From an uncultured Oscillospiraceae bacterium (GTDB lineage: Bacteria; Bacillota; Clostridia; Oscillospirales; Acutalibacteraceae), in assembly GCA_902490145.1 (NCBI GenBank), contig CABUCT010000010.1, forward strand, positions 1 to 18,465: DNA of 18,465 nucleotides, given 5' to 3'. A program made the position numbers and the translations under genes. Position 1 is the first letter of the stretch, and each line of letters starts with the position of its first letter. Below are positions 1 to 7,443 of the stretch, piece by piece. A model generated the notes under the pieces. It was not told the origin of the DNA. It worked only from the letters and a program-made list of their open reading frames with translations, and did not search any database.

Positions 1-177
1 TCCGAGATGAAGGAATATATCAATTCTCATATGGCAAGACATAAAGTTCCGCGTTACATTGATTTTGTTACCGAGTTTCCAATGAATGTAGCAGGAAAAA
101 TTCTCAAGTACAAAATGCGTGAGGATGCTATTGAAAAACTCGGACTTCAAAAAGCATCTAAAGTTGTGACTGCATAA
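1..177 (+). CDS. Acyl-CoA ligase (AMP-binding), C-terminal end only
   Basis: The window opens inside this gene; 58 codons remain before a TAA stop. The fragment matches the C-terminal subdomain of the adenylate-forming acyl-CoA synthetase family: a short helix with MARHKVPRY, a strand, then PMNVAGKILKYKMRE, the A10-type motif. Its Lys (residue 33 of the fragment) would be the adenylation lysine. The LKYKMRE ending resembles medium/long-chain fatty-acid CoA ligases rather than acetyl-CoA synthetase, but substrate cannot be told from this piece. Enzymes of this family activate a carboxylate with ATP and transfer it to CoA. It is upstream of and co-directional with argG, about 300 bases away, and no obvious function links the two. 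Confidence 0.8.
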   Translation, partial: SEMKEYINSHMARHKVPRYIDFVTEFPMNVAGKILKYKMREDAIEKLGLQKASKVVTA

Positions 178-386
178 AATTACTGTTTATGCATTAATAA
201 TTCATAACCATAGCACACATATAAATTCGATATATTGCTCTTTTGCGGGTGTATAATTAAGCATCGAGTTTAAAAATTACAGCTTATTAAGCTTAAATAT
301 GATTGTTATATACTATTTGCACAAATATTTTTATGTAAAATGACTATATTTCGTCAGTATAAAAATAAATTAAATCACGAAAGTTG
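178..386. other. A+T-rich intergenic region upstream of argG promoter
   Basis: No coding potential is visible. No strong terminator follows the acyl-CoA ligase stop; only small weak palindromes are present, for example AGCTTATTAAGCT near 282. At 190-204 the sequence TGCATTAATAATTCA resembles an ARG box with one extra central base. It lies about 190 bases upstream of the good ARG box, so a role as a distal operator is only a guess. Confidence 0.4.
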
Positions 387-415
387 TTGCATAAAAATTC
401 ATGATATGCTATAAT
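387..415 (+). promoter_or_regulatory. Sigma-A promoter of argG
   Basis: A perfect -10 box TATAAT (410-415) carries an extended TGC just upstream (407-409). At a 17-base spacing a weak -35, TTGCAT (387-392), is present. The expected transcription start is near 422, leaving a leader of about 55 bases before the argG start codon. The weak -35 combined with an extended -10 fits a promoter controlled by a DNA-binding protein. Confidence 0.72.
388..401 (+). promoter_or_regulatory. ARG box (ArgR/AhrC operator) within argG promoter
   Basis: TGCATAAAAATTCA matches the known ARG box pattern TGAATWWWWATTCA at 13 of 14 positions. It overlaps the -35 box and the spacer of the argG promoter, so bound ArgR would block RNA polymerase. 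Repression by arginine is expected from the family; the regulator gene itself is not in this window. Confidence 0.72.
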
Positions 416-438
416 ATCTGCATATTAGTTATAAATTA

Positions 439-452
439 TACATTTTTATGCA
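439..452 (-). promoter_or_regulatory. Second, weaker ARG box downstream of argG start site
   Basis: On the minus strand this reads TGCATAAAAATGTA, which shares the first eleven bases with the stronger box but departs from the consensus at its right end. Its centre lies 51 bases from the first box, close to five helical turns, and just downstream of the expected transcription start. ArgR hexamers commonly bind paired boxes, so this is a plausible second operator. Confidence 0.5.
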
Positions 453-477
453 TACGAAACATTTGGAGGTAACAAAA

Positions 478-1707
478 ATGAGTGAACAGAAAATCAAAAA
501 GGTAGTATTAGCATATTCCGGAGGTCTTGATACATCCATTATTATTCCGTGGCTGAAAGAAAATTATGACGATCCGGAAATTATAGCAGTTTCGGGAAAT
601 GTGGGACAGGCAGATGAGCTTGAAGGTCTTGAAGAAAAAGCACTGAAGACCGGAGCATCAAAACTTTATGTTGAGGATTTGACAGATGAGTTTGTTGATG
701 ACATCATTATCCCAACTGTTCAGGCCGGAGCTAAATATGAAGAATATCTTCTGGGAACAGCACTTGCTCGTCCGATTATCGCTAAAAGACTTGCAGAAAT
801 CGCTATTAAAGAAGGTGCTGATGCTATTTGTCATGGCTGCACCGGAAAGGGAAATGATCAAGTTCGTTTTGAACTTGCAATTAAAGCATTTGCTCCTGAC
901 ATAAAGATTATTGCTCCATGGAGAGAGTGGGATATAAAATCTCGTGAGGAAGAGATCGATTATGCGGAGGCTCATAATGTTCCGCTGAAAATAAATCGTG
1001 AGACTAACTATTCAAAAGATAAAAATCTCTGGCATCTGTCTCATGAGGGTCTTGATCTCGAAGACGCAGGAAATGAACCGCTTTATGAAAATGAAGGTTT
1101 CCTTGAAATGGGCGTTTCTCCAATAAAGGCTCCTGACGCACCGACTTATGTAACTATTGATTTTGAACAAGGAAAACCGGTTGCACTTAACGACGTGAAA
1201 ATGAGTGCAAAGGAAATTATTTTAAAGCTTAACGAAATCGGCGGTGCAAATGGTATAGGACTTCTTGATATTGTTGAAAACAGGCTTGTTGGTATGAAAT
1301 GCCGCGGTGTTTATGAAACCCCCGGTGGAGATATTCTTTACTTTGCCCATAACTATCTTGAGACCCTTTGTCTTGATAAGATGACCATGCATAAGAAACA
1401 GGAGCTTGCAATTACTTTTGCAGATTTGCTTTATAACGGTCAGTGGTATACACCGCTTCGTGAGGCACTTTCAGCATTTGTTGAAAAGACACAGGAACAT
1501 GTTACCGGTAAGGTAAAAGTTAAGCTTTATAAAGGAAATATGATAAAAGCAGGTGCATGGAGTGATTGGTCACTTTACAGTGAAGAAATCGCTACTTTCG
1601 GAGAGGATCATGTTTATGATCAGAAGGATGCAACCGGATTTATTAACCTGTGGGGACTTCCGATCTCGGTTCAGGCACAGGTGAATTCCAAAAACAATAA
1701 TAAATAA
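478..1707 (+). CDS. argG: Argininosuccinate synthase
   Basis: This cytoplasmic enzyme condenses citrulline with aspartate using ATP, the step before argininosuccinate lyase. The 409-residue product has the PP-loop AYSGGLDTS at residues 12-20 and HGCTGKGNDQVRFE at 119-132, both hallmarks of the family, and its length is typical. The start at 478 is chosen because GGAGG (465-469) lies 8 bases upstream; the in-frame ATG at 448 falls inside the second ARG box and has no ribosome binding site. It is the first gene of the arginine cluster and has its own ARG-box promoter, while the remaining genes begin 369 bases later. The usual partner argH does not follow it here. Confidence 0.97.
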   Translation: MSEQKIKKVVLAYSGGLDTSIIIPWLKENYDDPEIIAVSGNVGQADELEGLEEKALKTGASKLYVEDLTDEFVDDIIIPTVQAGAKYEEYLLGTALARPIIAKRLAEIAIKEGADAICHGCTGKGNDQVRFELAIKAFAPDIKIIAPWREWDIKSREEEIDYAEAHNVPLKINRETNYSKDKNLWHLSHEGLDLEDAGNEPLYENEGFLEMGVSPIKAPDAPTYVTIDFEQGKPVALNDVKMSAKEIILKLNEIGGANGIGLLDIVENRLVGMKCRGVYETPGGDILYFAHNYLETLCLDKMTMHKKQELAITFADLLYNGQWYTPLREALSAFVEKTQEHVTGKVKVKLYKGNMIKAGAWSDWSLYSEEIATFGEDHVYDQKDATGFINLWGLPISVQAQVNSKNNNK

Positions 1708-1732
1708 AGCCTTTTGTTAAGTATCAAAGGCT
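1708..1732 (+). other. Hairpin directly after argG stop
   Basis: AGCCTTT (1708-1714) pairs with AAAGGCT (1726-1732), starting one base after the argG stop codon. It is not followed by a T-run, so it is a poor intrinsic terminator. It could be an RNA-stabilising or processing hairpin, or a degraded terminator. Confidence 0.45.
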
Positions 1733-2064
1733 CAACCTCGCAGTGGTTTTGACAGTCGGATTGTCGTGCGACTATCTTCCAAAACTTTAATAATATGACA
1801 GTATTGTGTGTGGTTTTTTCATAGTTCTAACAAAATGTGTCCGGTCAAAACTATTTCACACTTGACAGCAGATGATTTTTGTTGGCTAAGATAAATGAGA
1901 CATCACCGATAGTCTGTCATTTTAGGTGAGTTTAGATTCGTGTGTTATGTTAAGCCTATTCAGTCAGGCCGTTGATTGTAATTAACGGCCTGCATATCTC
2001 TTAAACCTTTACTCATGTGACGCAATTGTATTGTACTATCAAAAGATTATTGTATAGCAGCGGA
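1733..2064 (+). other. Structured non-coding gap between argG and argC
   Basis: No convincing gene lies in this 330-base stretch. GTTTTG (1746-1751) can pair with CAAAAC (1780-1785), enclosing AGTCG (1754-1758) and CGACT (1769-1773). Two TTGACA boxes occur: at 1749-1754, 18 bases before TATCTT (1773-1778), and at 1862-1867, 19 bases before TAAGAT (1887-1892). Either could be a promoter for argC and the genes downstream, but neither -10 is good. I saw no T-box motif and no clear ARG box. The region looks like a leader or a decayed gene remnant. Confidence 0.35.
1965..1992 (+). other. Strong perfect hairpin upstream of argC
   Basis: CAGGCCGTT (1965-1973) pairs perfectly with AACGGCCTG (1984-1992). 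Three further inner pairs (G-U, A-U, U-A) leave a four-base loop, making a 12-base-pair stem. The following bases CATATCTCTT are only moderately T-rich, so termination would be weak. Its position 85 bases before argC suits an attenuator, a processing site, or a terminator of the upstream transcript. Confidence 0.55.
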
Positions 2065-2076
2065 GTTTTTAATATA

Positions 2077-3009
2077 ATGAAAAAAATATTTATTGACGGC
2101 AAAGCAGGAACAACGGGACTAAGAATATATGAACGTCTGGGAAATCGAAATGATATAGAGATTCTTACATTGCCTGAAGAAAAAAGAAAAGATACGGAAT
2201 CCCGCAAAAAAATACTGAACGAAGCAGATATTGTGTTTTTATGTTTGCCGGATGAAGCATCAATAGAAGCGGTGTCATTGATTGACAATCCTGATACGGT
2301 GGTTATTGATACTTCAACAGCACACAGAACAAATCCGGGTTGGGTATACGGATTTCCGGAAGTATCAGCTGAATTTGAGACATTAATAAAGACGTCAAAG
2401 AGGATAGCTGTTCCCGGTTGTCATGCAAGTGGATTTATCGCTTTGATAAAACCGTTGATTGAAAACGGATTTTTAAATAATTCTGTCAGATTGTCATGCC
2501 ATTCTGTCACAGGATACAGTGGTGGCGGCAAGAAGATGATTGCTCAATACGAGTCTTCTGAAAAGGATACGTTGTTAACTGCCCCCCGCCAGTATGCACT
2601 TTCACAGAATCACAAACATTTGCGTGAAATGAAAAAAATCTGTGGTCTTGAAAATGAACCGATATTTTGCCCGATTGTTTCGGATTTTTACAGCGGTATG
2701 GTTGTGACCGTTCCGCTTTTCAAAACAGATCTTGCAGATGGGCTGGATGCCGAAGATATAAAGAGTCTTTATCGTTCGAAGTATACCGGCTCTATTGTCA
2801 GATATACGGAGAAAGCAGATGAAGACGGACTGCTTTCCGCTGCTGCTTTAAGCGGAAAGGATGCTATGGAAATATCCGTATTCGGGAATGATGATCGTAT
2901 CTTGCTCACAGCAAGATATGATAATCTCGGAAAAGGAGCTTCAGGTGCTGCGGTCGAAGTTTTGAATATTGTTCTCGGCATGGATAGAACCAAGGGACTT
3001 GAAATTTAA
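2077..3009 (+). CDS. argC: N-acetyl-gamma-glutamyl-phosphate reductase (short type)
   Basis: It reduces N-acetylglutamyl phosphate to the semialdehyde with NADPH, the third step of ornithine synthesis. The 310-residue protein starts MKKIFIDGKAGTTGLRIYER, whose GxxGTTG-like segment (8-14) is the nucleotide-binding turn. The catalytic Cys115 lies in VPGCHASG. Length and the N-terminal FIDGKAGTTG fit the short ArgC type (about 310 residues) rather than the common 340-350-residue type. The start at 2077 is chosen because the family sequence begins there; a modest CGGAG lies 11 bases upstream (2061-2065), and 20 extra in-frame codons upstream look unlike the family. It heads the argCJBDF run. Confidence 0.95.
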   Translation: MKKIFIDGKAGTTGLRIYERLGNRNDIEILTLPEEKRKDTESRKKILNEADIVFLCLPDEASIEAVSLIDNPDTVVIDTSTAHRTNPGWVYGFPEVSAEFETLIKTSKRIAVPGCHASGFIALIKPLIENGFLNNSVRLSCHSVTGYSGGGKKMIAQYESSEKDTLLTAPRQYALSQNHKHLREMKKICGLENEPIFCPIVSDFYSGMVVTVPLFKTDLADGLDAEDIKSLYRSKYTGSIVRYTEKADEDGLLSAAALSGKDAMEISVFGNDDRILLTARYDNLGKGASGAAVEVLNIVLGMDRTKGLEI

Positions 3010-3024
3010 AACGGAAAATTGCCG

Positions 3025-3060
3025 ATGGGTTCCGGAATCGCCGAAACCCATTTGTTTTTA
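3025..3060 (+). terminator. Terminator-like hairpin between argC and argJ
   Basis: ATGGGTT (3025-3031) pairs with AACCCAT (3045-3051). After one mismatch three G-C pairs continue inward to a five-base loop. A T-rich tract (TTGTTTTTA) follows at 3052-3060. This has the shape of a rho-independent terminator, yet it lies inside a cluster of co-directional arginine genes, so it probably gives partial termination or a stabilised 3' end for argC messages. Confidence 0.6.
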
Positions 3061-3094
3061 TAAATGTTTTTATTAAATGAGGAGCGAAATGGAT

Positions 3095-4306
3095 ATGAAA
3101 ATAATAAGCGGCGGTGTTTGTGCCGCAAAAGGATTTTCTGCAAACGGAATTCATTGTGGAATTCGTAAAAGTAAGTCAAAACGTGATATTGCTCTTATTG
3201 TTAGTGAGGTAAAAGCGAGTGCTGCGTCTGTTTATACAACTAATTTAGTAAAGGGTGCTCCGCTGATTGTTACAAAATCCCATTTATCAGACGGCATGGC
3301 TCAGGCTATTGTTTGTAACAGCGGAAATGCCAATACCTGTAATGCAGACGGAATTGAGATTGCTGAAAAAATGAGTAAAATAACTGCTGATGAGCTTGGA
3401 ATATCCCCGGAAGATATAGTTGTTGCATCAACGGGAGTTATAGGTCAGACTTTGGATATATCACCAATAGAGAACGGAATGCCTGAACTTGTGGCCGGTC
3501 TTGGATTGCACAGCGATTTTGCCGCAGAAGGAATTATGACTACTGATACTGTAAGAAAAGAAGCTGCCGTCAGTTTTGAAATAAACGGAGTGGAATGTAA
3601 AATTGGAGGTATTGCCAAAGGTTCAGGTATGATACATCCGAATATGGCGACTATGCTTGTGTTTATTACTACCGATTGCTCCATAAGCAGTGAGATGCTT
3701 CAGAAAGCACTTTCAACTGATATACAAAGCACGTTCAATATGGTAAGTGTTGATGGCGACACTTCTACAAACGATATGGTGACTATACTTGCCAACGGAA
3801 TGGCAGGAAATGATGAAATAACTTCTGATGGTGAGGAATTTGCAGTCTTTATGAAGGCACTCAACACATTAACGGTCTACTTGTGCAAATGTATTGCAGG
3901 TGACGGGGAAGGTGCCACAAAAATGATCGAATGTTCTGTAAGCGGTGCTAAGAACGAGTCCACTGCAAAAACGGTTGCAAAGTCGGTTATTTGCTCTTCA
4001 CTTACAAAAGCGGCCATGTTTGGTGCCGATGCAAACTGGGGAAGAGTTTTGTGTGCGATAGGTTACAGCGGTGCCGATGTTGATGTTCAAAAAATAGATG
4101 TTTCATTTCGTTCGGCTGCCGGTGAGATAAGTGTTTGCAAAAACGGTGCGGGCGTTGAATTTTCAGAAGAAAAGGCAAAAGAAATTTTGCTCAAAAAAGA
4201 TATCACAATAGCTATCGAACTGAATTCGGGTGATGGTAAAGCTGTTGCATGGGGATGCGACCTTACTTATGATTATGTAAGAATCAACGGTGATTATCGC
4301 ACTTGA
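3095..4306 (+). CDS. argJ: Bifunctional ornithine acetyltransferase / N-acetylglutamate synthase
   Basis: It moves the acetyl group from acetylornithine to glutamate, recycling acetate in the cyclic arginine pathway. With acetyl-CoA it may also make N-acetylglutamate; bifunctionality cannot be read from sequence. The 403-residue protein has GGVCAAKGFSANGI at 6-19, NSGNANTCN at 75-83, and the autocleavage site GMIHPNMATM, where Thr186 becomes the N-terminal nucleophile of the beta chain. The start is taken at 3095 (MKIISGG) because AGGAG (3080-3084) lies 10 bases upstream and the family begins there. The ATG at 3089 (4-base spacing) is possible; the ATG at 3077 overlaps the ribosome binding site. 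argB follows after 15 bases. Confidence 0.95.
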   Translation: MKIISGGVCAAKGFSANGIHCGIRKSKSKRDIALIVSEVKASAASVYTTNLVKGAPLIVTKSHLSDGMAQAIVCNSGNANTCNADGIEIAEKMSKITADELGISPEDIVVASTGVIGQTLDISPIENGMPELVAGLGLHSDFAAEGIMTTDTVRKEAAVSFEINGVECKIGGIAKGSGMIHPNMATMLVFITTDCSISSEMLQKALSTDIQSTFNMVSVDGDTSTNDMVTILANGMAGNDEITSDGEEFAVFMKALNTLTVYLCKCIAGDGEGATKMIECSVSGAKNESTAKTVAKSVICSSLTKAAMFGADANWGRVLCAIGYSGADVDVQKIDVSFRSAAGEISVCKNGAGVEFSEEKAKEILLKKDITIAIELNSGDGKAVAWGCDLTYDYVRINGDYRT

Positions 4307-4321
4307 CAGGAGGAATAAATA

Positions 4322-5197
4322 ATGACGATTTCAAATGCTGATAGGGCAAGAATACTTGTTCATGCCTTACCTTACATAAAAAAATATAACGGTAAAATTA
4401 TTGTTATAAAATACGGCGGAAATGCCATGATAAACGAAAAATTGAAAAATTCTGTTGTGCGTGATATTGTACTTTTAAACTTGATTGGAGTAAAGGTGGT
4501 TTTGGTTCACGGAGGCGGTCCGGAAATCACAGAGATGCTCAATAAAGTCGGAAAAGAGACTCAATTTGTGGATGGCCTCAGAGTCACTGATAAGGAAACA
4601 GTTGATATTGCACAAATGGTGTTAGCGGGAAAGATCAATAAAAATCTTGTTAATTTAATTGAATGCTGCGGAGGAAATTCAATAGGTCTTTCAGGAATTG
4701 ATGGTCATATGATAATGGCAGAAACCAAAGATGAACGCTTGGGTTTTGTGGGGAAAATAAGCAGTATTAATCCCAAACCTATTTTGGATGTTATTGAAAA
4801 AGGATATATCCCTGTTATATCAACACTCGGTTGTGATAAGAACGGTAATGTATATAACATTAATGCCGACACAGCGGCGGCTAAATTTGCAGCTGCATTA
4901 AAGGCTGAGAGCTTGATATCACTGACCGATACGGGCGGAATTCTTATGGATAAAAATAATCCGGATACGCTTATTTCTCATATCACTGTTGAGGAAACAA
5001 AAAAGTTGATTGCTGACGGAGTAATTTCTGATGGCATGATACCTAAAGTTGAGTGTTGTACAAATGCTATTTTAGACGGTGTTAAAAAAGTCTTTATAAT
5101 TGACGGACGTATACCGCACTCGATTTTAATTGAAACTCTTACCGATGAAGGAATTGGAACTATGTTTGAAGGAGATGACAGCAATGAATGTGTTTGA
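4322..5197 (+). CDS. argB: Acetylglutamate kinase, arginine-sensitive type
   Basis: It phosphorylates N-acetylglutamate, the second step of ornithine synthesis and the usual feedback point in organisms with ArgJ. The 291-residue protein has the amino-acid-kinase motifs KYGGNAM (30-36), HGGGP (63-67), GLRVTD (85-90), NINADTAA (179-186) and DGMIPKVE (237-244, with Lys242). About 25 residues precede the first strand and form a predicted helix (ILVHALPYIKKY), as in hexameric, arginine-inhibited kinases such as the Thermotoga enzyme. I therefore infer feedback inhibition by arginine. The ribosome binding site AGGAGGA (4308-4314) is strong with a 7-base spacing. Its 3' end overlaps argD by 14 bases, suggesting translational coupling. 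Confidence 0.96.
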   Translation: MTISNADRARILVHALPYIKKYNGKIIVIKYGGNAMINEKLKNSVVRDIVLLNLIGVKVVLVHGGGPEITEMLNKVGKETQFVDGLRVTDKETVDIAQMVLAGKINKNLVNLIECCGGNSIGLSGIDGHMIMAETKDERLGFVGKISSINPKPILDVIEKGYIPVISTLGCDKNGNVYNINADTAAAKFAAALKAESLISLTDTGGILMDKNNPDTLISHITVEETKKLIADGVISDGMIPKVECCTNAILDGVKKVFIIDGRIPHSILIETLTDEGIGTMFEGDDSNECV

Positions 5198-6350
5198 GCT
5201 TGATAAAAAGTATGTTGCTCCTACATATGCACGCTTTCCGATTAATATTGTTAAGGGAAAAGGATCTCTTTTATATGATGATAAGTCAAAGGAGTATATT
5301 GATCTTGGAAGCGGAATTGCTGTAAACAGCTTTGGTGTTTCAGATGATAAATGGATAGAGGCTGTCACGAAACAGCTTAATGCTTTTCAGCATACATCTA
5401 ATTTATATTACACCGGGCCATGTGCTACTCTGGCAAGTAAACTGTGTAAACGCACAGGAATGAAAAAAGTGTTTTTCTCAAACTCTGGTGCTGAAGCAAA
5501 TGAGACTGCTATCAAAGCGGCAAGAAAATATGCTGCTGACAATAAGGGTAAGGATTTTTATAAAATAATTACCCTGAAAAACAGCTTTCACGGAAGAACT
5601 TTAACAACGCTTGCGGCAACGGGTCAAGACGCTTTCCATGAACATTTTTTGCCGCTGACCGAAGGATTTGTATATTGCGAACCGACATCGAAAGATTTGC
5701 AAAAAGCTATAAACGAAAACAAAATTGCAGCTGTTATGTTTGAGCTTGTCCGCGGTGAGGGCGGCGTTCTGCCGCTTGATAAGGCTTTCGTTGATGATAT
5801 GGTGAAAATTGCAAATGAGAATGATATTTTGCTTGTTGCCGATGAAGTACAGACCGGAAATGGAAGAAGCGGAATGTTATACAGTTATATGAATTATGGA
5901 TTTACACCGGATATCGTAACGACAGCCAAAGGACTTGGAGGAGGCTTGCCAATCGGTGCAACTATGCTCGGAGAAAAGGTTGAGAATGTTTTCTCTCCCG
6001 GACTTAACGGTTCTACGTTTGGCGGAAATCCGGTAAGCTGTGCCGGAGCGGTCAATATTATTGACAGAATTGATGACGAATTGTTGGAGTCGGTAAGGAA
6101 GAAATCTGAATATATATTTACGGCTCTTAAAGATGCAAAGGGTATTGAAAATGTGACCGGTCTTGGTCTTATGATAGGTGTTAAAACAACTAAACCCGCA
6201 AAAGATATCGTAAATAAATGCATGGAAAACGGAGTTTTGGTATTGACAGCTAAGGATAAAGTCAGGTTGCTTCCGGCACTTAATATTCCGATTGAATTGC
6301 TCAAAGAGGCTGTTGAAAAAATTAAAAAAGTATGTGCGGAGGAAGAATAA
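5184..6350 (+). CDS. argD: Acetylornithine aminotransferase
   Basis: This PLP enzyme converts N-acetylglutamate semialdehyde and glutamate to N-acetylornithine and 2-oxoglutarate. The 388-residue protein is a class III aminotransferase with SGAEANE at 101-107, the cofactor-binding ADEVQTGNGRSG at 219-230, and the PLP lysine Lys249 in TTAKGLGGGLPIGAT. The substrate-loop motif reads ELVRGEGGV, where E. coli ArgD has EPIQGEGGV; the difference is mild. The start at 5184 is set by AAGGAGA (5169-5175) and the family start MNVFELDKKYV. Upstream in-frame ATGs lie within argB. The stop shares one base with the argF start (TAATG). Confidence 0.96.
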   Translation: MNVFELDKKYVAPTYARFPINIVKGKGSLLYDDKSKEYIDLGSGIAVNSFGVSDDKWIEAVTKQLNAFQHTSNLYYTGPCATLASKLCKRTGMKKVFFSNSGAEANETAIKAARKYAADNKGKDFYKIITLKNSFHGRTLTTLAATGQDAFHEHFLPLTEGFVYCEPTSKDLQKAINENKIAAVMFELVRGEGGVLPLDKAFVDDMVKIANENDILLVADEVQTGNGRSGMLYSYMNYGFTPDIVTTAKGLGGGLPIGATMLGEKVENVFSPGLNGSTFGGNPVSCAGAVNIIDRIDDELLESVRKKSEYIFTALKDAKGIENVTGLGLMIGVKTTKPAKDIVNKCMENGVLVLTAKDKVRLLPALNIPIELLKEAVEKIKKVCAEEE

Positions 6351-7339
6351 TGAATTTAAAGGGAAAAGATTTTTTAAAGCTGCTTGATTTTACAAGTGAA
6401 GAAATCGGTGAACTTGTAGATTTTGCTTCTGAACTTAAGGATAAAAAAAAGGCTGGTATTCCGCATAGGCTTTGCGAAGGAAAAAATATTGCACTAATCT
6501 TTGAAAAGACAAGCACTCGCACCCGCTGTAGTTTCGAAGTTGCGGCATATGATCTTGGAATGGGAGTTACTTATCTTGACCCTCAAGGCTCTCAAATTGG
6601 AAAAAAAGAAAGTATTGCCGACACTGCACGTGTACTTTCTTCTATGTTTGACGGTATCGAATATCGAGGATACGGGCAGGAAATTGTTGAGGAACTGGCA
6701 AAATATTCGTCTGTTCCTGTTTGGAACGGACTTACAAATGAGTTCCATCCAACACAGATTATTGCTGATTTATTGACGATCCGTGAGCAGTTTGGACATC
6801 TCAAAGGAATAAATTTTGTTTATATGGGCGATGCAAGATATAATATGGGGAATTCCCTTATGGTGGGCTGTGCTAAAATGGGTCTTAATTTTACTGCTTG
6901 CTGTCCGGAAAAATATTTTCCCGATAAGTCCTTAATTTCTGAATGTAAGGAAATTTCAAAGACCACCGGTGCAACTTTAAAATTTGAAACCGATCCCGAT
7001 ACAGCTGTAAAAGGTGCCGATGTAATTTACACAGATATATGGGTTTCAATGGGTGAACCGATCGAGGTTTGGCAGGAACGCATTAATGATTTATCACCAT
7101 ATCAGGTGAACACAGAACTTATGAAAAAAACTGGAAAAATAAGCACTGTGTTCATGCATTGTCTTCCATCATATCATGATTTAAAAACAAAGATCGGTAA
7201 AGAAATGGGTGAAAAATTCGGAAGGACCGAAATGGAAGTAACCGATGAGGTATTTGAAAGCGAACAGTCTATTGTTTTCCGCGAGGCGGAGAACAGAATG
7301 CATTCAATCAAAGCTGTTATTGCCGCGACTTTGATTTAA
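6350..7339 (+). CDS. argF: Ornithine carbamoyltransferase
   Basis: It joins ornithine and carbamoyl phosphate to give citrulline. The 329-residue protein has the carbamoyl-phosphate loop STRTR (55-59), FHPTQ (132-136), the ornithine-loop SMG (233-235) and HCLPSYHD (270-277), where most relatives have HCLPAFHD. The C-terminal NRMHSIKAVI is typical. GGAGG (6338-6342) gives a 7-base spacing to the ATG at 6350, which overlaps the argD stop by one base. Its position next to carAB and within argCJBD argues for the anabolic enzyme rather than the arginine deiminase pathway form. The carbamoyl phosphate it uses is presumably made by the next two genes. Confidence 0.95.
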   Translation: MNLKGKDFLKLLDFTSEEIGELVDFASELKDKKKAGIPHRLCEGKNIALIFEKTSTRTRCSFEVAAYDLGMGVTYLDPQGSQIGKKESIADTARVLSSMFDGIEYRGYGQEIVEELAKYSSVPVWNGLTNEFHPTQIIADLLTIREQFGHLKGINFVYMGDARYNMGNSLMVGCAKMGLNFTACCPEKYFPDKSLISECKEISKTTGATLKFETDPDTAVKGADVIYTDIWVSMGEPIEVWQERINDLSPYQVNTELMKKTGKISTVFMHCLPSYHDLKTKIGKEMGEKFGRTEMEVTDEVFESEQSIVFREAENRMHSIKAVIAATLI

Positions 7340-7443
7340 CAGAAGCGATCTGAAACATTGGACTAATGTGATTTTGAAGTTTTGAAATACATACGGAATA
7401 ACCCGATTTAAGTTTATTACCGCTAACTTTTGGGAGTGAGAAT
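7340..7443 (+). other. Short gap between argF and carA
   Basis: This 104-base gap has no clear terminator or promoter. A five-pair stem ACATT/AATGT with a five-base loop is the only hairpin seen. A GGGAG ribosome binding site (7432-7436) lies 7 bases before carA. Confidence 0.4.

Noticed and set aside
448..477. Upstream ATG that would add ten residues to ArgG
   Set aside because: It lies inside the second ARG box, has no ribosome binding site, and the added residues are unlike the family; the ATG at 478 has an ideal GGAGG.
1733..2076. T-box riboswitch ahead of argC
   Set aside because: The conserved T-box antiterminator sequence (AGGGTGGNACCGCG-like) is absent, and no classical terminator with a T-run precedes argC.
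5894..6304. Minus-strand frame of 136 codons opposite argD
   Set aside because: It is fully antisense to a well-conserved enzyme, has no ribosome binding site of note and no recognisable domain.
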